NCBI GenBank assembly: GCA_003254905.1
Contig: QANU01047116.1
Location: forward strand, 165,637-229,636
Direction of reading: 5' to 3'
From: Nissolia schottii
Taxonomy: Eukaryota; Streptophyta; Magnoliopsida; Fabales; Fabaceae
DNA length: 64,000 nt
Part shown: in pieces, positions 22,788 through 36,200 of the stretch
Layout of the letters: each line of letters opens with the position of its first letter
Numbering within the stretch: the stretch's first letter is position 1
Notes under the pieces: model-generated
What the model was told of the DNA's origin: nothing
Seen by the model: only the letters and a program-made list of their open reading frames with translations
The model's database searches: none
Made by a program: the position numbers and the translations under genes

Positions 22788-25700
22788 TGAAATTACTTCC
22801 TTTTCTCCAACTCCTACTGTTCTGCATCGGAATTCCCTTCAATTAGATAATTCATAGCTGTATAACCAAAGGTACATTATACAATGGTTTTAATTAAACA
22901 ATAAGACATCATGTTTTAAGGTTTAGGCCAAATGTCAAATTCTGAGTCAACAATACAAAATCCAACTCCTAGTAATCAGCGTTCTCATCGAAAAGATAGG
23001 GCCTAACTTGATCAAGGAAATAGACTAAACATTAATAGTGTTCATATACATACTAATGAATAATTGAGAAGCATACTTATAAACTGACATCATGCAAAAT
23101 CAAAATAAGCCCTATAAGCAAAAACATTATTATGTATAAAATCCAAGTATATTGTATTAACAGTATGCTTGGGAGAAAATTGGACCTGATAAAATGCACT
23201 CTACAAGTGCCAAAAGTTATTATGTAGATTTCATTTTAAAAGATCTACATACATCATTATCATATAACTTATGAAATCATAACAGACGCATATGGAAAAC
23301 AAACAAATCAATGTTTCAATTACAAAAAAGTACAAAACACAAGATCCACTTGAAGCTCCCCACTGCATCTCCAACACAAAAAAAATAAACTTTCAATAAA
23401 AAAAAGGCTCGAATAAGAGAAAAATATACAACCCCAGATGGAATTACTCCTAAAAAGATTCGAAAATTTTCACTCTTCCGGTTCTATTTCACACAATTAC
23501 TTGCGGAATCACAAAGCTCAAGCATGTAACCATTGGAACAAGACATGAAGAAGCAAACCTTGTATGTATTGGATATGTGGGAAAACAGGCTCAGAGATTG
23601 GCCATAAGACAAGAGAGAGACGGTAAAAGAGAGGGTGCGAAAGAAAGTGCGAGACGAGCGTTCTGGAGAAGAGATAGAGAGAAGCTGTGTTTGATGTTGT
23701 TATGTTTTGAGTGCAAAAAAATTAAAAAGAAAAAGAAAATTTTTCTAACAAATGGAGGAACATAACAACTACATTAACATTGTTGTGTTTAAGCCTAAGC
23801 GTTTGGTTGCCCCTCGTGTGTCGTAGGTTTCTTGTATCTCATTATCTCAGGCCCAAATAAGGCCCATTTATTCATTGACTGTCCCTGTCTTAATTGATGC
23901 ACGCTGCCCAAAAATACAAAATCTTAATATATGGACGGATTAGTATAAAATAAATCATCAAAATCGCCCCAAATGCTAGAAATGGAAATGGTCATAGGGT
24001 TGAGTAGGGTTTTGGCCGAATCCTAATCCTACCATGAATCAGTTAGATAAGAAAAAATTATATCTTATCCACAGGTTTTACAAATAAAAATTATAACTCT
24101 ACTCATAAAAATATCTAAACTCTTACTCTACTGCTACTTTCTAAAAAATAATTTTATATTTACATAATATAAATGTCAACTAAAAATAATTATTATTTTA
24201 GTGTATAAGAACAACATAATTTAGAATAACAACAAAATTTATTAACAACTAAATCATATATAGTCATATTAACACAATAAACTAAGACATATTAAAGTGA
24301 AAATATGCAACTTCTCTAGACGAATCAAACCAATGAAAATAGTTTTCACTTTCTATTCATATTTATTTTATATAAAAAAAATAACTACATATAGACATTA
24401 GTTCTCAAGAAATAGTTTCACATAAAAGAAACTTATATGTCACAAGTTATGTACAAAGAAAATTTAGATATAGTTACAAAAAAATGACCTAAAAAAAGTA
24501 GAGTTTTAACCTTATAGAAAGAAATGATGTGTTAAAATATAAGTATGGTCAAAAGAAAAATTGAATAGAGTAAAAGAACAAATACGAGTATGGTAAAAAA
24601 CAATACATAATATATAGGGTGTCAGTAAGGTTAGGGTGGATACATTAAAACCATAACCCTACCCTAACATATGCGGGTAATTTTGAGCAATTACTTGTTT
24701 CGGTAATTACCCATTAAAGAGTTGGTTTTTATGCTACCCATCGGGTTGCGTTAGGCGGATAATCATGAGTAGGGTACAAATTGTTATCCGTAAATGGGTA
24801 TTCATAGAGTTGGATACATGCCCACATTACCCATACATGTTTAATATTTTGCTATCCGTACCTATCACGGGTATCCATTATCTGTTGTCCGTGAGGATTT
24901 GAATCATGCGGGTATTTGCCAAACTTAAAAAAAAAAAATTATTGTCAATTATAATATATTATGATACTACTAATTTACTACTTATACTTCACAATTTAAA
25001 TTAATTAAATACATATTAAAATTTTAATAATATTTTTTCCATAATAAAGTTTATTTTTCTTTATTTATATATATATATATATTGTAGTGAGGAAATAAGA
25101 TTTATAAATTTATATTTTTATATAACTGAAAATATTTATGTAATTTTATCTATTAGTAGTTATTTAATAGATATATGTGCATCCGATACCTCAACCCGCG
25201 TCTCATTCCCATTAGCAAGCAGGTATGGACATTTGTCCTCGTAGGTACGAAAATAGTCTCCATACTCATACTCGTCATGGATATCTGTGTTTGCGGGGTT
25301 TTTTTGTCATCCTTAACTGCATCAATTAAGTTCATCCCTAAAGTTTCAAATCATCAAACTTGTTATTGAAATTATCCAAAGTCGATCAAATTAGTTTATA
25401 AGATGAACAAATTTGATTGACACTGAAGGATTAATCTGATCAATTTTGATAACTTCAAAGACAAATTTGATATTTTTCATACTTTAAAAATGAATTTGTC
25501 CAATGATGTCAGCATAATGGTTTACTTAAATAGTGTATGTGATGTCTTAAAGTCACAAATGGTTAGTGTGTCAAATTTGATAAAGTAGTATATGCATAGC
25601 GGATGTAATTGAGAGATTGTTGAGTGTTCATAAAGCACCAAACTAAATTGTACTCTGTTTACTTATAAAATGATATTCACCTATTGGTGTTAATATGACT

Positions 25701-26052
25701 TATTACTTAAAATTCATCCTCTCAATGAACAAATCAGAGTTTAATTTCTCTATCCACTTCAAGTCGATAGTTGGTTTTACTCGGTGTGTTATGTAAAACC
25801 TTTTGTGCAGTTCATGGTCACCCAAGCACAATGGAGAAGTACAGTTTTTCATCCTACACGTGTGGATGCCCTCCATTTAAACTACGTTTAATTCATATAT
25901 ACATGTAGTATAACAAGTAATTTAATGCTTTATATATAGAGATAAAGAGAAAAATAAAGAGTTCTAAAAGCTCTGTAGGCCTAATAAATGTAATTTAAAG
26001 GTAACTAGGAAATATAATGTCAATTACTTGGTACAAAAGAGTTTTGTTATTT
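22788..26052. other. Intergenic region between AAA-ATPase and AMT genes
   Basis: The right part of the AAA-ATPase promoter and 5' UTR lies at about 22788-23800. Positions about 24000-25320 contain scattered hAT-like debris: GGGTGTCAGTAAGG at 24619, many GGGTA/TACCC words, and a right edge near 25310 reading (reverse complement) AGGATGACAAAAAAACCCCG. A (TA)n run lies at about 25068-25082. No intact gene is seen; short open frames here have no recognisable similarity. Confidence 0.45.
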
Positions 26053-26133
26053 CACCACGACTAGATGCATGACTCGGGTCGACCCAGATTAGTCAAGGCG
26101 AAGCGTTAGAATCAAATAGACAAGTAACAACAA
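26053..26133. mobile_element. Short 5'-truncated SINE-like insertion with about 19-bp target duplication
   Basis: An 81-bp insert is flanked by near-identical direct repeats: CAAAAGAGTTTTGTTATTT at 26034-26052 and CAAAAGAATTTTGTTATTT at 26134-26152 (one mismatch in 19). The insert contains GACTCGGGTCGACCCAGATT and ends in an A-rich GTAACAACAA tail. Long target duplications with an A-rich tail indicate target-primed (LINE/SINE-type) retroposition. Confidence 0.6.
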
Positions 26134-26526
26134 CAAAAGAATTTTGTTATTTGAATGCATTCAAATCATACTAATAAAAGAGTGGGTCCATATATATATT
26201 TTTCATTTTCCAACTCTTGGTTTCATATAAAATGTCACAAGCAATAAGTACAAATTACTCTGCTCCTTTAAAAAACGCACCATACATCTTGTGGATCTTG
26301 TTTATTTTTTTGTTGTTGTAAGAAAAAACAAAGCATATATAACAACATTGGAAATGATGACCAAAAAAAAAACCCATAGTAAATAGGAAATCATATATAT
26401 AAAACAAAGCAAAATATTAGTCCCAAATCAACATTAGCACTTGAAGCACTTATTCCTGTAGAGTATTGGTGATATTTTTGGGATGATTCAATAAACACCA
26501 ACATAAAAACTTAGTGCGAAAGAAGT

Positions 26527-29500
26527 TTACATCATCTCGACCTGGCCGCTACGCTTTTTCTTGGTAGCGGCCGCAGCTTCAACATCATCATACAACGAGC
26601 TCCCATACTTTGAGCTTGCATTCTCAAGCTTATCACCTTGACCCCAAATTGCATAAGCCTCTTCACCATGAGCAGCCTCATCACCAATCTCCATGTCCTC
26701 CTCAGACATCCTTAGTGGAACAAAAACCCTAATGAAGAGGCAAATCAAGCTTGTGCTTATAACATTGAGTATGATAACAAACAAGATCCCTAGCAATTGA
26801 ATTAGTATTTGCCTGAACCCTGTCCTAAATAACTTCATTTGGAAGCCATAGAATAGTCCAACATATTTGTTGTAAGCACCAAAGAACAAGTAGTTGAGCC
26901 TTGGCTCAGCAAATAGGCCAGTGAGGATGCCTCCTAGGGTTCCTGCAATGGCATGAGTGTGCAACACTGCCATTGTGTCATCAACCTTTTGGAGAAGCTT
27001 TGATCTCTTGTGGACTACCATCATTGTGAACCAAGGGATTGAGCCAGACAACATTCCCATTATTAGTGCTGCCCATCCTTGCACAACACCTAGATAAGAC
27101 ATAATAGGTACCAATTATGCAATGAACCATGGATTTCAAGTGATTAAAATAGAGAAAAAAAATGTTAGACAATCTGAGTCTTTCGACAAAAATTAAGTGT
27201 CAAAATGATTTGACATAAATTAAGTGTCACAATAATGTAACATAATTAATAATATTTAAACAAATAAAGAATTTACACCAATAAATTTTATCGAACAATC
27301 ATCATAGTTTATGTTGAATAATCGTGTTACTCTATTTTTTTTAATCTAGACCACAGGTATCCTCTTACGAGAGAAAATCTTTTTCGAATTGGGTAGGACC
27401 TCTTGAATAACAAACTCTCCCTTCTAAATTTTAAATGCAACTGTATTTCTAGGACTCAAACCCAATATCTCTTGTTTATATCAAATAATCTGGTTACTTT
27501 AATTTGACTATATAAAATTGTGGATTTAAAAATGTCATTTTTTAATTTCTACATTGGATTAGTAAGAATTTGAGTAACCAAAAACCTAGTATTGCCAATA
27601 CTATTAAAACATCATTTGTGGTGGTCTAACTTTTAATCACTTTTTTCACTAACTTATAACATTGTAACTTCTATAATTTTTTTAATTATATTTGACATAC
27701 ATAAGATATGTAATTAAATCACAACTATTAGATATTAGAATATACTAGTGCCCTGCTAAAAACAAATTGCAATGAATCGCCATCATATATATTTATTCCA
27801 AAAATTCTCTAAATTCTTGGAACATGAGAAGTTGTTATCCTTGCAAAATAATAATAATAATGCATAATGCACGACTAAGAATCAGAATCACAAACCTGCA
27901 GCAGGGGTGATGCAGACCAAGCCGGTGATCATGCCTTGAACAGCACCAATGACAGAAGGTTTCCTGAAGAAGATGACATCAAGGATGACCCATGTGAGCA
28001 AGCTGGTGGCAGTGCAGGCATGTGTGTTGAGCACAGCCAAGGAGGCATCAATGCCAACTGAGTAAGGGTCTCCTCCATTGAAGCCTGTCCATCCCATCCA
28101 CAACAACCCTGCCCCTGCCAACATCAGCAACAGGTTGTTTGGAGGGAACCTCTCCCTGTCCTTGTTAAGCCTAGGTCCAACCTGCACCAACCAAACCACA
28201 CAAATCCAGTTATTCATTGTTGTTAATTTGTTATAATGTGCACTTTGATCACTTAATTAGTATATTATGTACTACGTTCTTTTTTTGATTTGGAATCAAT
28301 CCATGGTTACTCAAGCGCCAAAAATTATTATCTGTTCATGAAGTGCTAAGTAAGATTATACTATAATTATTAGTAAAATATTATAGTGAGTCTTCTCACT
28401 GAATGAAATTGAATTATCACTTTACAAGTAGTAAGAACACAATTTTATTTAACCCTATTTAAACACCTTTTCAAATAACTTCTCTAAAAAGACATAGCAT
28501 CTTAACTTGGGTTTTGCTTATTTTATCTTAGCTAGCAAATTAAAATATTAAGTTTCATATGTTTGAACAATTTTTTAAAAATAATAAAATTTTCAAAAAA
28601 AATAATATTTTTTTAATTTTTCAACAAAAACTAAAGAGAATAACTACATTAAAATATCTATTTTCAGTTTTTTAGCTTCATAAATAAAAATCAATCTTTC
28701 TAATCACTTCGTCAAAATCGAAACAAATGTGCCCCTATTTCTTAACAGAGAATCACCTTTCTCCATTCCAAAACAAACAAGGGTAGTTGAGTTTAGAAAT
28801 CATAAAACAAAAGAAATTTTTGTATCGAGTTAGAGCATCATGTTAAATATATTTTAGATCACACAATAACATTTCAGCTATAAATAGTGATAAATTGTCC
28901 ACCTTAAAAGACTAATATGTTATTCATTATATAATTTAAATTGTATCCAACTCCACCACCGCCGACCAAACCCAACCCGTAGCGGGTATGGTTGAGTCGG
29001 GTCGGCAGGTCTGACCCAACTGATCCGCCACATATACGGGTCTGGTTGGATCCAAGACACTAGATCCGACCCGACCCGCCTACCCGACCCTATATATTAT
29101 ATTATTATTATTATTATTATTATATTATATACTACCCATTCCTTTCCAGGTCTCCTCATCTTCCATTCTCCCTTATCCTTTCCTCTTCTCATCACAGAGT
29201 CACAGACTCCCTCACCCTCTGCTCTCCTCACCCTCTGCTAGACTCCCGCCGTTCGCCTCACCTTTGCTTGCCTCACCCTCTCTTCAGATCCGCCTCTTCT
29301 GACTCCTCGCCATCCCTCCTCAACTTCCTCTCCTTACTCTCCTCCCGCAGCGGCCGTCGCCTCCCTCCTCATCTGAGATCTGAGATCTGTTTTTTGTAAA
29401 AAAAATTCTTTGTTTTTTTTTTGTTTCCTTTTTGTTATGGTTGGTTGTGTTCTGCGTGTATGTGATTGTTGCAAGAAAATGGTGGAAAATGGTGAGGAAA

Positions 29501-30374
29501 CTTCACTGTGTATGGGTTATGGGATTGCAGGAAAATTGTGAAAAATGAGAGTAGGTCACCTGCCGACCCGCCTAACCCAATCCGACCCGGGCGTGTGGCA
29601 GGTCTAACGGGTACGCATTTTAAAATGACAATTTTACCCGACCCGACCCACCTGCCGATAGCGCGGGTCAAGTCAGTGATATGGTCGGGTCCTACCCGAC
29701 CCGACCCATGTTCACCCCTGGCACCAACATGCAAAAGTTTCTGCTACAACAGTTATCAAAGATTCTATTTAACTTACCCAATAAGCAGCAGTGAATCCAG
29801 CGACCCCAGAAGACAAATGGATCACATACCCACCAGAGTAATCAATTATCCCAAGCTTAAACAAGAACCCATTTGGGCTCCATATGCTAAAGGCAGTGAA
29901 AGTGTATGAGAAAGTGAGCCACAATGGCACAAACATCATCCAAGCATAGAAATTCATTCGGCCCAACAAGGCCCCAGCGATCAAAATCAAAGTAATTGCT
30001 GCAAACACACACTGGAAATAAACCATAGTTGCATTGGGAAAAGCCCCAGAAAAGGCCCTAGTGAAAAGGTAATCCTGGTCCAGTGCAACATTGCCCTTGC
30101 CCCAAAATGGTAGAAGCCTATCACCAAATGACATTCTATAACCCCAAATGACCCAACAAAAGAATACACATGCAAAAGCATAGAGGGACATGAATGCTGA
30201 GTTTATGGCCCACTTCTTTTTCACGGCCCCACCGTAGAGGATTATGAGCCCAGGAACACTTTGTAGGCCCACTAGGGTTGCCGCCACTAGTTGCCATGCA
30301 TTGTCAGCTTTGCTCATCCATTCAGGGCTTGCATCACTTGGTAAGAGATTTGAGGGAAAGGGAACTGCAGCCAT
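26527..30374 (-). CDS. High-affinity ammonium transporter, AMT2 (MEP-like) clade
   Basis: Three exons (30374-29778, 28181-27896, 27089-26527) give 481 aa, the usual AMT2-type length. It is an integral plasma-membrane NH4+ transporter with 11 expected transmembrane helices; hydrophobic segments run throughout and the last 70 aa form a charged cytosolic tail. The start MAAVPFPSN is followed by the AMT signature region [20 protein letters not shown]. The two pore histidines of the family are present, in [10 protein letters not shown] (exon 2) and [12 protein letters not shown] (exon 3). Also typical are [13 protein letters not shown] and [14 protein letters not shown]. The divergent N-terminus (no AMT1-type signature) and [12 protein letters not shown] place it with AMT2/3/4 proteins. 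Splice phases are consistent (1446 bp in all). Intron 1 contains a CCCGACCC-rich transposon remnant. No damage is seen. Confidence 0.93.
28960..29727. mobile_element. CCCGACCC-rich transposon remnant in AMT intron 1
   Basis: Both flanks of this block are dense in GGGTCGGGT/ACCCGACCC words, and the right end, reverse complemented, reads AGGGGTGAACATGGGTCGGG, a terminus style common in plant hAT-like repeats. The left end is not clear. Inside is an (ATT)n run (29100-29122), then a C/T-rich segment (29140-29390) with a higher G+C content. Confidence 0.45.
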
Positions 30375-30437
30375 ATGTGTGTTTAATTTAATTTCACCCC
30401 TCTTGGTTTAGGAATGAAATGAATGAGAAATTTAGTT

Positions 30438-30445
30438 ATATATGA
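30438..30445 (-). promoter_or_regulatory. Possible TATA box of the AMT gene
   Basis: The string TATATAAC-like (CATATATAAC on the minus strand) lies about 65 bp upstream of the start codon. The distance is short but possible; no other evidence. Confidence 0.3.
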
Positions 30446-33286
30446 TGTTAGTAATGTGGGGGGGATTTATAATTTGATTGGAGGTGCGGTTGTTTTGATT
30501 GTCACGACTAGCTGTATCATTTTTGTTTTTGTCCAAAGTTGTTTCATTGTCTTAGGACAATTCGTTCATAATATTATTTTCTAATAGGTTGACGGGTATT
30601 TCAAGTATCTTCTCTTAATTAACGAAACCTCCAAAGTTCGTTTGTGGCTTGGCAAGCTAAATACCAATCACAAAGGCACCATATAATAATTCCTTTTTTT
30701 TTTTCTTTATGCTAAGATTGCGTAGGTTGAATCTTCTGAATCTATAATTATGTAGATGTATTTCTATTATGACCAACGTTGTAGAATCTACTATGATTCT
30801 ATAATTATTATGCATGTAATATTACTGCTATCTCCCAAGTGAAAATTGCACACGATAAATGTTGTGTGCACACATCTTCGCCATTAATTAAGTTATATTA
30901 AAAAGATAAAAAAAAATTACATTATCACGTGTAATTTATAAATGAGAGAATCAATTCTCCTTCTATGTTAGTTATTTTTCTAAAGATGTTGTGTTTACCT
31001 AAACTCGTGAAACATAAGTAAACTCAAACCATAAATTCGTAAGAAGTGTTTATTATTAAATATTAATAAAAATTAATATGCAATATAATAAAATTATAGT
31101 AAATTAAATATAAGTCAAAAATTTATTTCTAACATCATAATTAAACAAACACAAGTCATAAAGTAAAATAAATAAATTAAAATTACATAAAAAACAACAT
31201 ATCAAAACATCATAATATTATAAAATAACATAAGTAAAGATATCAAGATGTAAAAGTTGTGATTAAGAGTAATTTTAATAAGTTTATCTCAATTTTACTT
31301 TAGTTCAAAGTTTTTAAACAAGTTAACTCAATTTTAATACTTAAACCTTAGGCAACAACTCCAATGAATGGAGTGCTTTCCCAGACCAAATTGGTCATTG
31401 AATCTCCACCATTCAAAAATCAATCAATGGCTACAATTTTATCTACAAAATAATTACATAATAAATTATATTAATATTTTATAACCATCTTTGTTTAGTT
31501 TACCAAGTTTACCCTTACGAATTTTTAGCAATTTCCTACTCCTTTTCTTGCTCTTTCTCCGGTTACTCTCCCAAAGCCACTACCAGAATCGCCAGAGTCG
31601 ATGGAGTTGCGGCCAGAGTCAATGCCGGAGATGACGGGGCTCCCCTGCACCCTTGACCCTCCATCGAAGGAACGCGTCAGCGCCGACTCGCCCTTGCCTC
31701 CGGCTACCAATCCAACCACCACCATTTCCTTTTCCCCCACCACCCCCTTCATTGTTTTCCCACAACTGAAGCAGACCTCATCGTGAGCAGCCCCAAGGTC
31801 GCTCCTTCCGGCAGTCACCAACCTCCCAATGATATGAGTAGATCTAAGCTAAACTAAATAACAAATCCAAGCCAAAATAAATAAGTACCAAAATTTATAT
31901 TGACAAAATAGAACATATCCAAGCCAAAATTCACCACTTCAGCTCAATCATCATCAACCAGTAGCAATGTCAAAATCCACTGCTCCAAGCCTTAATCCTT
32001 TGGGCGCGTGTCCAATTTCTCTATATATATTTCAAAACTTTCCACAAATTTCCTTGGCCCTTGCCAAAAGCAAGAAATGATCAAAATTTAAAATTAAAAA
32101 AGGGGCAACCAGAGAGGTTTAAGTGCAGGAAGGTCAAGATGGAATTGAAGTACTCATTATACGATTTTTATTATTAGAAAAAATGTATCTTTTTTACTCG
32201 TTGTCTTTGCTTTGGGCAATTTGAACGGAAGGAGAGAGTCTCTGGTGGTGTTCAGGCAGGGGCGGTGCCAACATATTTGAGGGTGGAGGCGTCGCCGACA
32301 TCGAGGCAAATGCAGTTGCAATTGCAGTGAGGGAACAACGAGTGTGAGGAGGAGGGACGAGAGTAGACAACAGAGAGAATAATGAGGGACAAAATGATAA
32401 TTTTACTATCTCTGCAATATAATGTTACCTAAAACATTTTAATGATTTACTTAGTCAAGAGAAGAACGCTCACTTAAACTCGAGTTTAAGAGGGTTCGAT
32501 AACTGTGTGTCTCAATTCCATGGAATTGGTATGTAAAATTATAATAAACATTAATTATAACCAAGAGATTCAATTTTAATTTCAAGCTCTAATTACATGT
32601 CATAATTTCTGATGCCAAACACCACTAAATGAAGACAACATATTCCACTATTTACATAATCAGCAAATAGAAATTAAAAAAGTAAAGTAGATGTACAAAA
32701 GTGAACACAAAAAACCACCTAACATAATTCGCACATCCCACCTGTTTATGCAAAACTCTTGCAAAGTAGGAAAAGCCAAATGTGAGTTTGCCCAAATCCT
32801 TAAAAGATTTAACAAAACAATCCATCGAATTTCAGCATCCAGAAAAACCCAAATGAATTACGAAAGCTCAAATTATATTCTATTCAACAATAATATTGAA
32901 AACACCGTCAGAAGATTCAGGAAAACTATGTTCAGCGAGTAAAAACATAACACACAATTTGGCAGAAAGAACATATAAGTATGCACTGGGTAGGTGCAAA
33001 CTCGCATTTGTTCGATCGGCAATATAGTCAAATGAGCATATCTATAAATATATATTTTATAAGGACTACAGAAAGGAATAAAACATGATTTTCTCTTAGG
33101 CCAACAAATCCAGAGTTTGAGATACCCACAAGTACAAAAATTCTAATGACAGAGACATCGAATAAAGCAAAAATCTCGTTACACCATACTTCTACAAGTT
33201 CAAACTAAGTTACCAAAACTGAGGTGCATTAACAACTGAATAAATAAAAGGTAGTAATAAATAGTGAGCTTCCAATATCCGACCCC
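30446..33286. other. Intergenic region between AMT and nucleolin genes
   Basis: It is mostly AT-rich and unclassified. Positions 31500-31830 are a GC-rich island open on both strands (98 codons minus, 61 plus). The minus-strand translation contains CFSCGKTMKG but I do not recognise the family, and it may be a captured exon. Positions 32220-32370 are a second, smaller GC-rich patch. The last few hundred bases are probably nucleolin 3' UTR. Confidence 0.4.
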
Positions 33287-36200
33287 CTATTCATCGTCTG
33301 CGAACTTGGTCTTTTTTCCTGAATGCGACAAAAGTTTTCATTAATCTATCAGCAGAAAACATAAAAACAGGAAATCATTAAAGATGAATTATACCAGTAC
33401 CTTCTGATGCAAGGCTTGGTTTACTGTACGGTGATCCGCGTCCCCCCCTTCCACCACCACCTCTTCCTCGCCCACCTCTGCCCCCACCACCAAATCCACT
33501 GCCACCTCTTCCACCACCACTAAATCGACCTCCACCACCCCTTCCACCACCACTGAATCGACCTCCACCGCCCCTTCCACCACCACCTCTACCACCTGAG
33601 GCTTGATTATCTCTAGGTTTGGCTTCATCCACTTTCAGGGTATAACCACCAAGTTCAGATTGATTAAGTTCTAGAGCTTTATTTATGCTATCAGCATCAC
33701 TAAAGTCAAGGTAAGCAAACCTGTAAATTGTACAAGAGTCATTTTCAATATCCAAATTACAATGTTGCGCGCACAACCACAATATATGCATGTATATATA
33801 CACACGTGTACATTCATACATATATATATATAGCACCCAAACCGTCATTTGGGGGACAATGATGTCCCAGCACATAAAAATTCAAAGTTTTCAGGAGAAT
33901 GTTGTATTAACATACCCAAACAAAAATAGAATTTGAATATTGCAAATAGACATACCCCTTAACAGCACCAGATTCGTAATCTGTTGGGACTGAAACCCTT
34001 GTAATGTCCCCACAAGAAGAAAAATGCTCCCGAAGGCTAGTTTTTAACTGCAAGAGCAAAATTGCCCCTATTACTGCGCTAACCCATTAAGCAATGCAAA
34101 TATGCACTTCATGGAAAAATCCATGCAACCTTGTGCAGAAACAAAAAAAATAGGCAGCATGAAAGAGATAAAATTACCTCATCATCTCCGAGGGATTTAT
34201 CAAAACCCGCTACAAATATAGTTTGAGACTGGCCTCTTCCTCCTTTCTGGAATGAGTCACCATATTTGCTAAAATAATTTACCAAGATAACAGAAGGGAA
34301 TAAGTGAGTGAGGCATAAAAAAGAGAAGAAACAAAAATTTAACCAAAACATGACTACAATTACCCGCTGTTGGGGGTATATGCACCCCTTTCACGAGCTA
34401 TGTCAAGGCGAACTGCACGACCAAACAATTCTTGTCCATCCAACTCAAGGGCCTATCAATACAAAAAGAAAATAAATTGTCAGTCCAAAACAGAATACAT
34501 ATTCAACCAATGAACTAGTAACAAAAACATGCACCAGAATCAAAAAAAAAATGACTTCAATAGTATTTTGGAAACAATCATTTATATGTAAAAAACTCCA
34601 AAATTAAAAATAAATTAGGTGCATATAGCATTGTTGCTTCTAAAAAGCAAAAATGCCTCAAATGTAATTAGTGGCTAGCTTTGAAATGTATATTTTGCAT
34701 GTCCTAACATGGTTCTGGTTAAGACCTAGCAAAATCTTACATTGTGGGCTGCCTCTTCTGTAGCAAACTCAACATGTCCAAAGCCTTTAGCCCGCCCATC
34801 ATCATCAGCAGCAAGACGGACATCAACAACTTCTCCACAATCTTTGAAGAAATTTTCCCTGGACAATTGGAAAATGAGAAGAATAATGCATCCTAAAATT
34901 ACAAAAAAATTGCATCCTAAAATTACAAAAAAAAATTATGTATTTAATTGTGGACAGATGGATATCAACTTCTTTATCCACAGACAATTATAAAACACAA
35001 TAATGTGCACTAAACAAAAAATCAAATTTATGACAACTTATACATACACATCAGCTGCTTGCACTTTAAATGGCAAGTTTCCAACAAATAGTGTCTTTGA
35101 TCCACCACTCTGTTCATTAGGCGTAGCTGGGGTTTTAGGCTGCAAAGTTGAAATAAACAACATCACATCAATGATTTGAACAATTTACAATACAGAAAAA
35201 ATGAAACACAAGGATCAGTAAAATACCACTTTCTTTCCGGATGAAGTGGCATCAACCATCTCCACATCCTTGGCCTGTTTCACACAAGTGAATCATATTA
35301 CTCCATGAAATCAAAAAATAAACAAATGATCTTTTAAATAGCCATAAGCAAGTAGATGCAAGTAGACAATAACATGCTTACAATTTTCTGAGGTGTTTTG
35401 GCAGGTTTCTCCTCTTCTTCATCCTCACTGTCCTCTGAACTCTCTGAACTCTCACTGTTTTCTTTTGAAACTTTCACAGGCTGTAGTAAAAAAAAGGAAG
35501 CACAGAAATTAAACTCTGCAATTAACAATGATCTGCACCATAATGTATCCATGGTTCTTCCCTTTGAATGTTATTTTCAGGGCATTAAAGAGAGTGTTTT
35601 AGGTATACATACATACATATATATAAATCCAGAAATCTACAGACATACCCAGAAGTACCAGTTCAAATGGTTTTTAATTTTGTTTAAAGAAAAAAAAAAA
35701 AGAAATCATTAATAGATATGAACAAGTGGAAAATAGAAAACAAGGCATGTGCAAGTAAAACTTGTCCAAGTGATGAGATAAGAAACCAAGGGTATCACCT
35801 TTTTCTTTTGTGGCTCTTCATCACTTTCATCAGAACTATCGTCCTCATCAACATCCATTTTCCCCTGTAATAAAACAAATAAAACTGTTGCTTCAATAAC
35901 TAATGGCCCGCATACCTTTTCAATAAACAAGTCTATGCACCCATTTTAATCATTGTTCATACTAAAGACACAAGGAAGAAATGACAACCATAACATACAA
36001 ACTCCAGTGTATATACTATAAATTACCTCATCAGCAGAGGAATCACTCTCTGAAGAACTATCACTAGACTCCTTTTTAGCTGTCTTCACAACCGGTGCTG
36101 GTTTCTTGATACCATTAGAAACTTTGACAGTTTTCTGCACCAATATAATGATGGAAAATAAGACAATAGATCAATTCATAACATACAGATCATACCTCAA

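Noticed and set aside
24000-25320. A single complete hAT element
   Set aside because: Candidate ends are weakly matched and no 8-bp duplication was found, so it is listed only as debris.
33389-33628. Val/Glu-rich frame opposite in phase to the nucleolin GAR tail
   Set aside because: It is an out-of-frame reading of the GGN repeats; the GAR frame joins correctly to RRM2 and the last exon.
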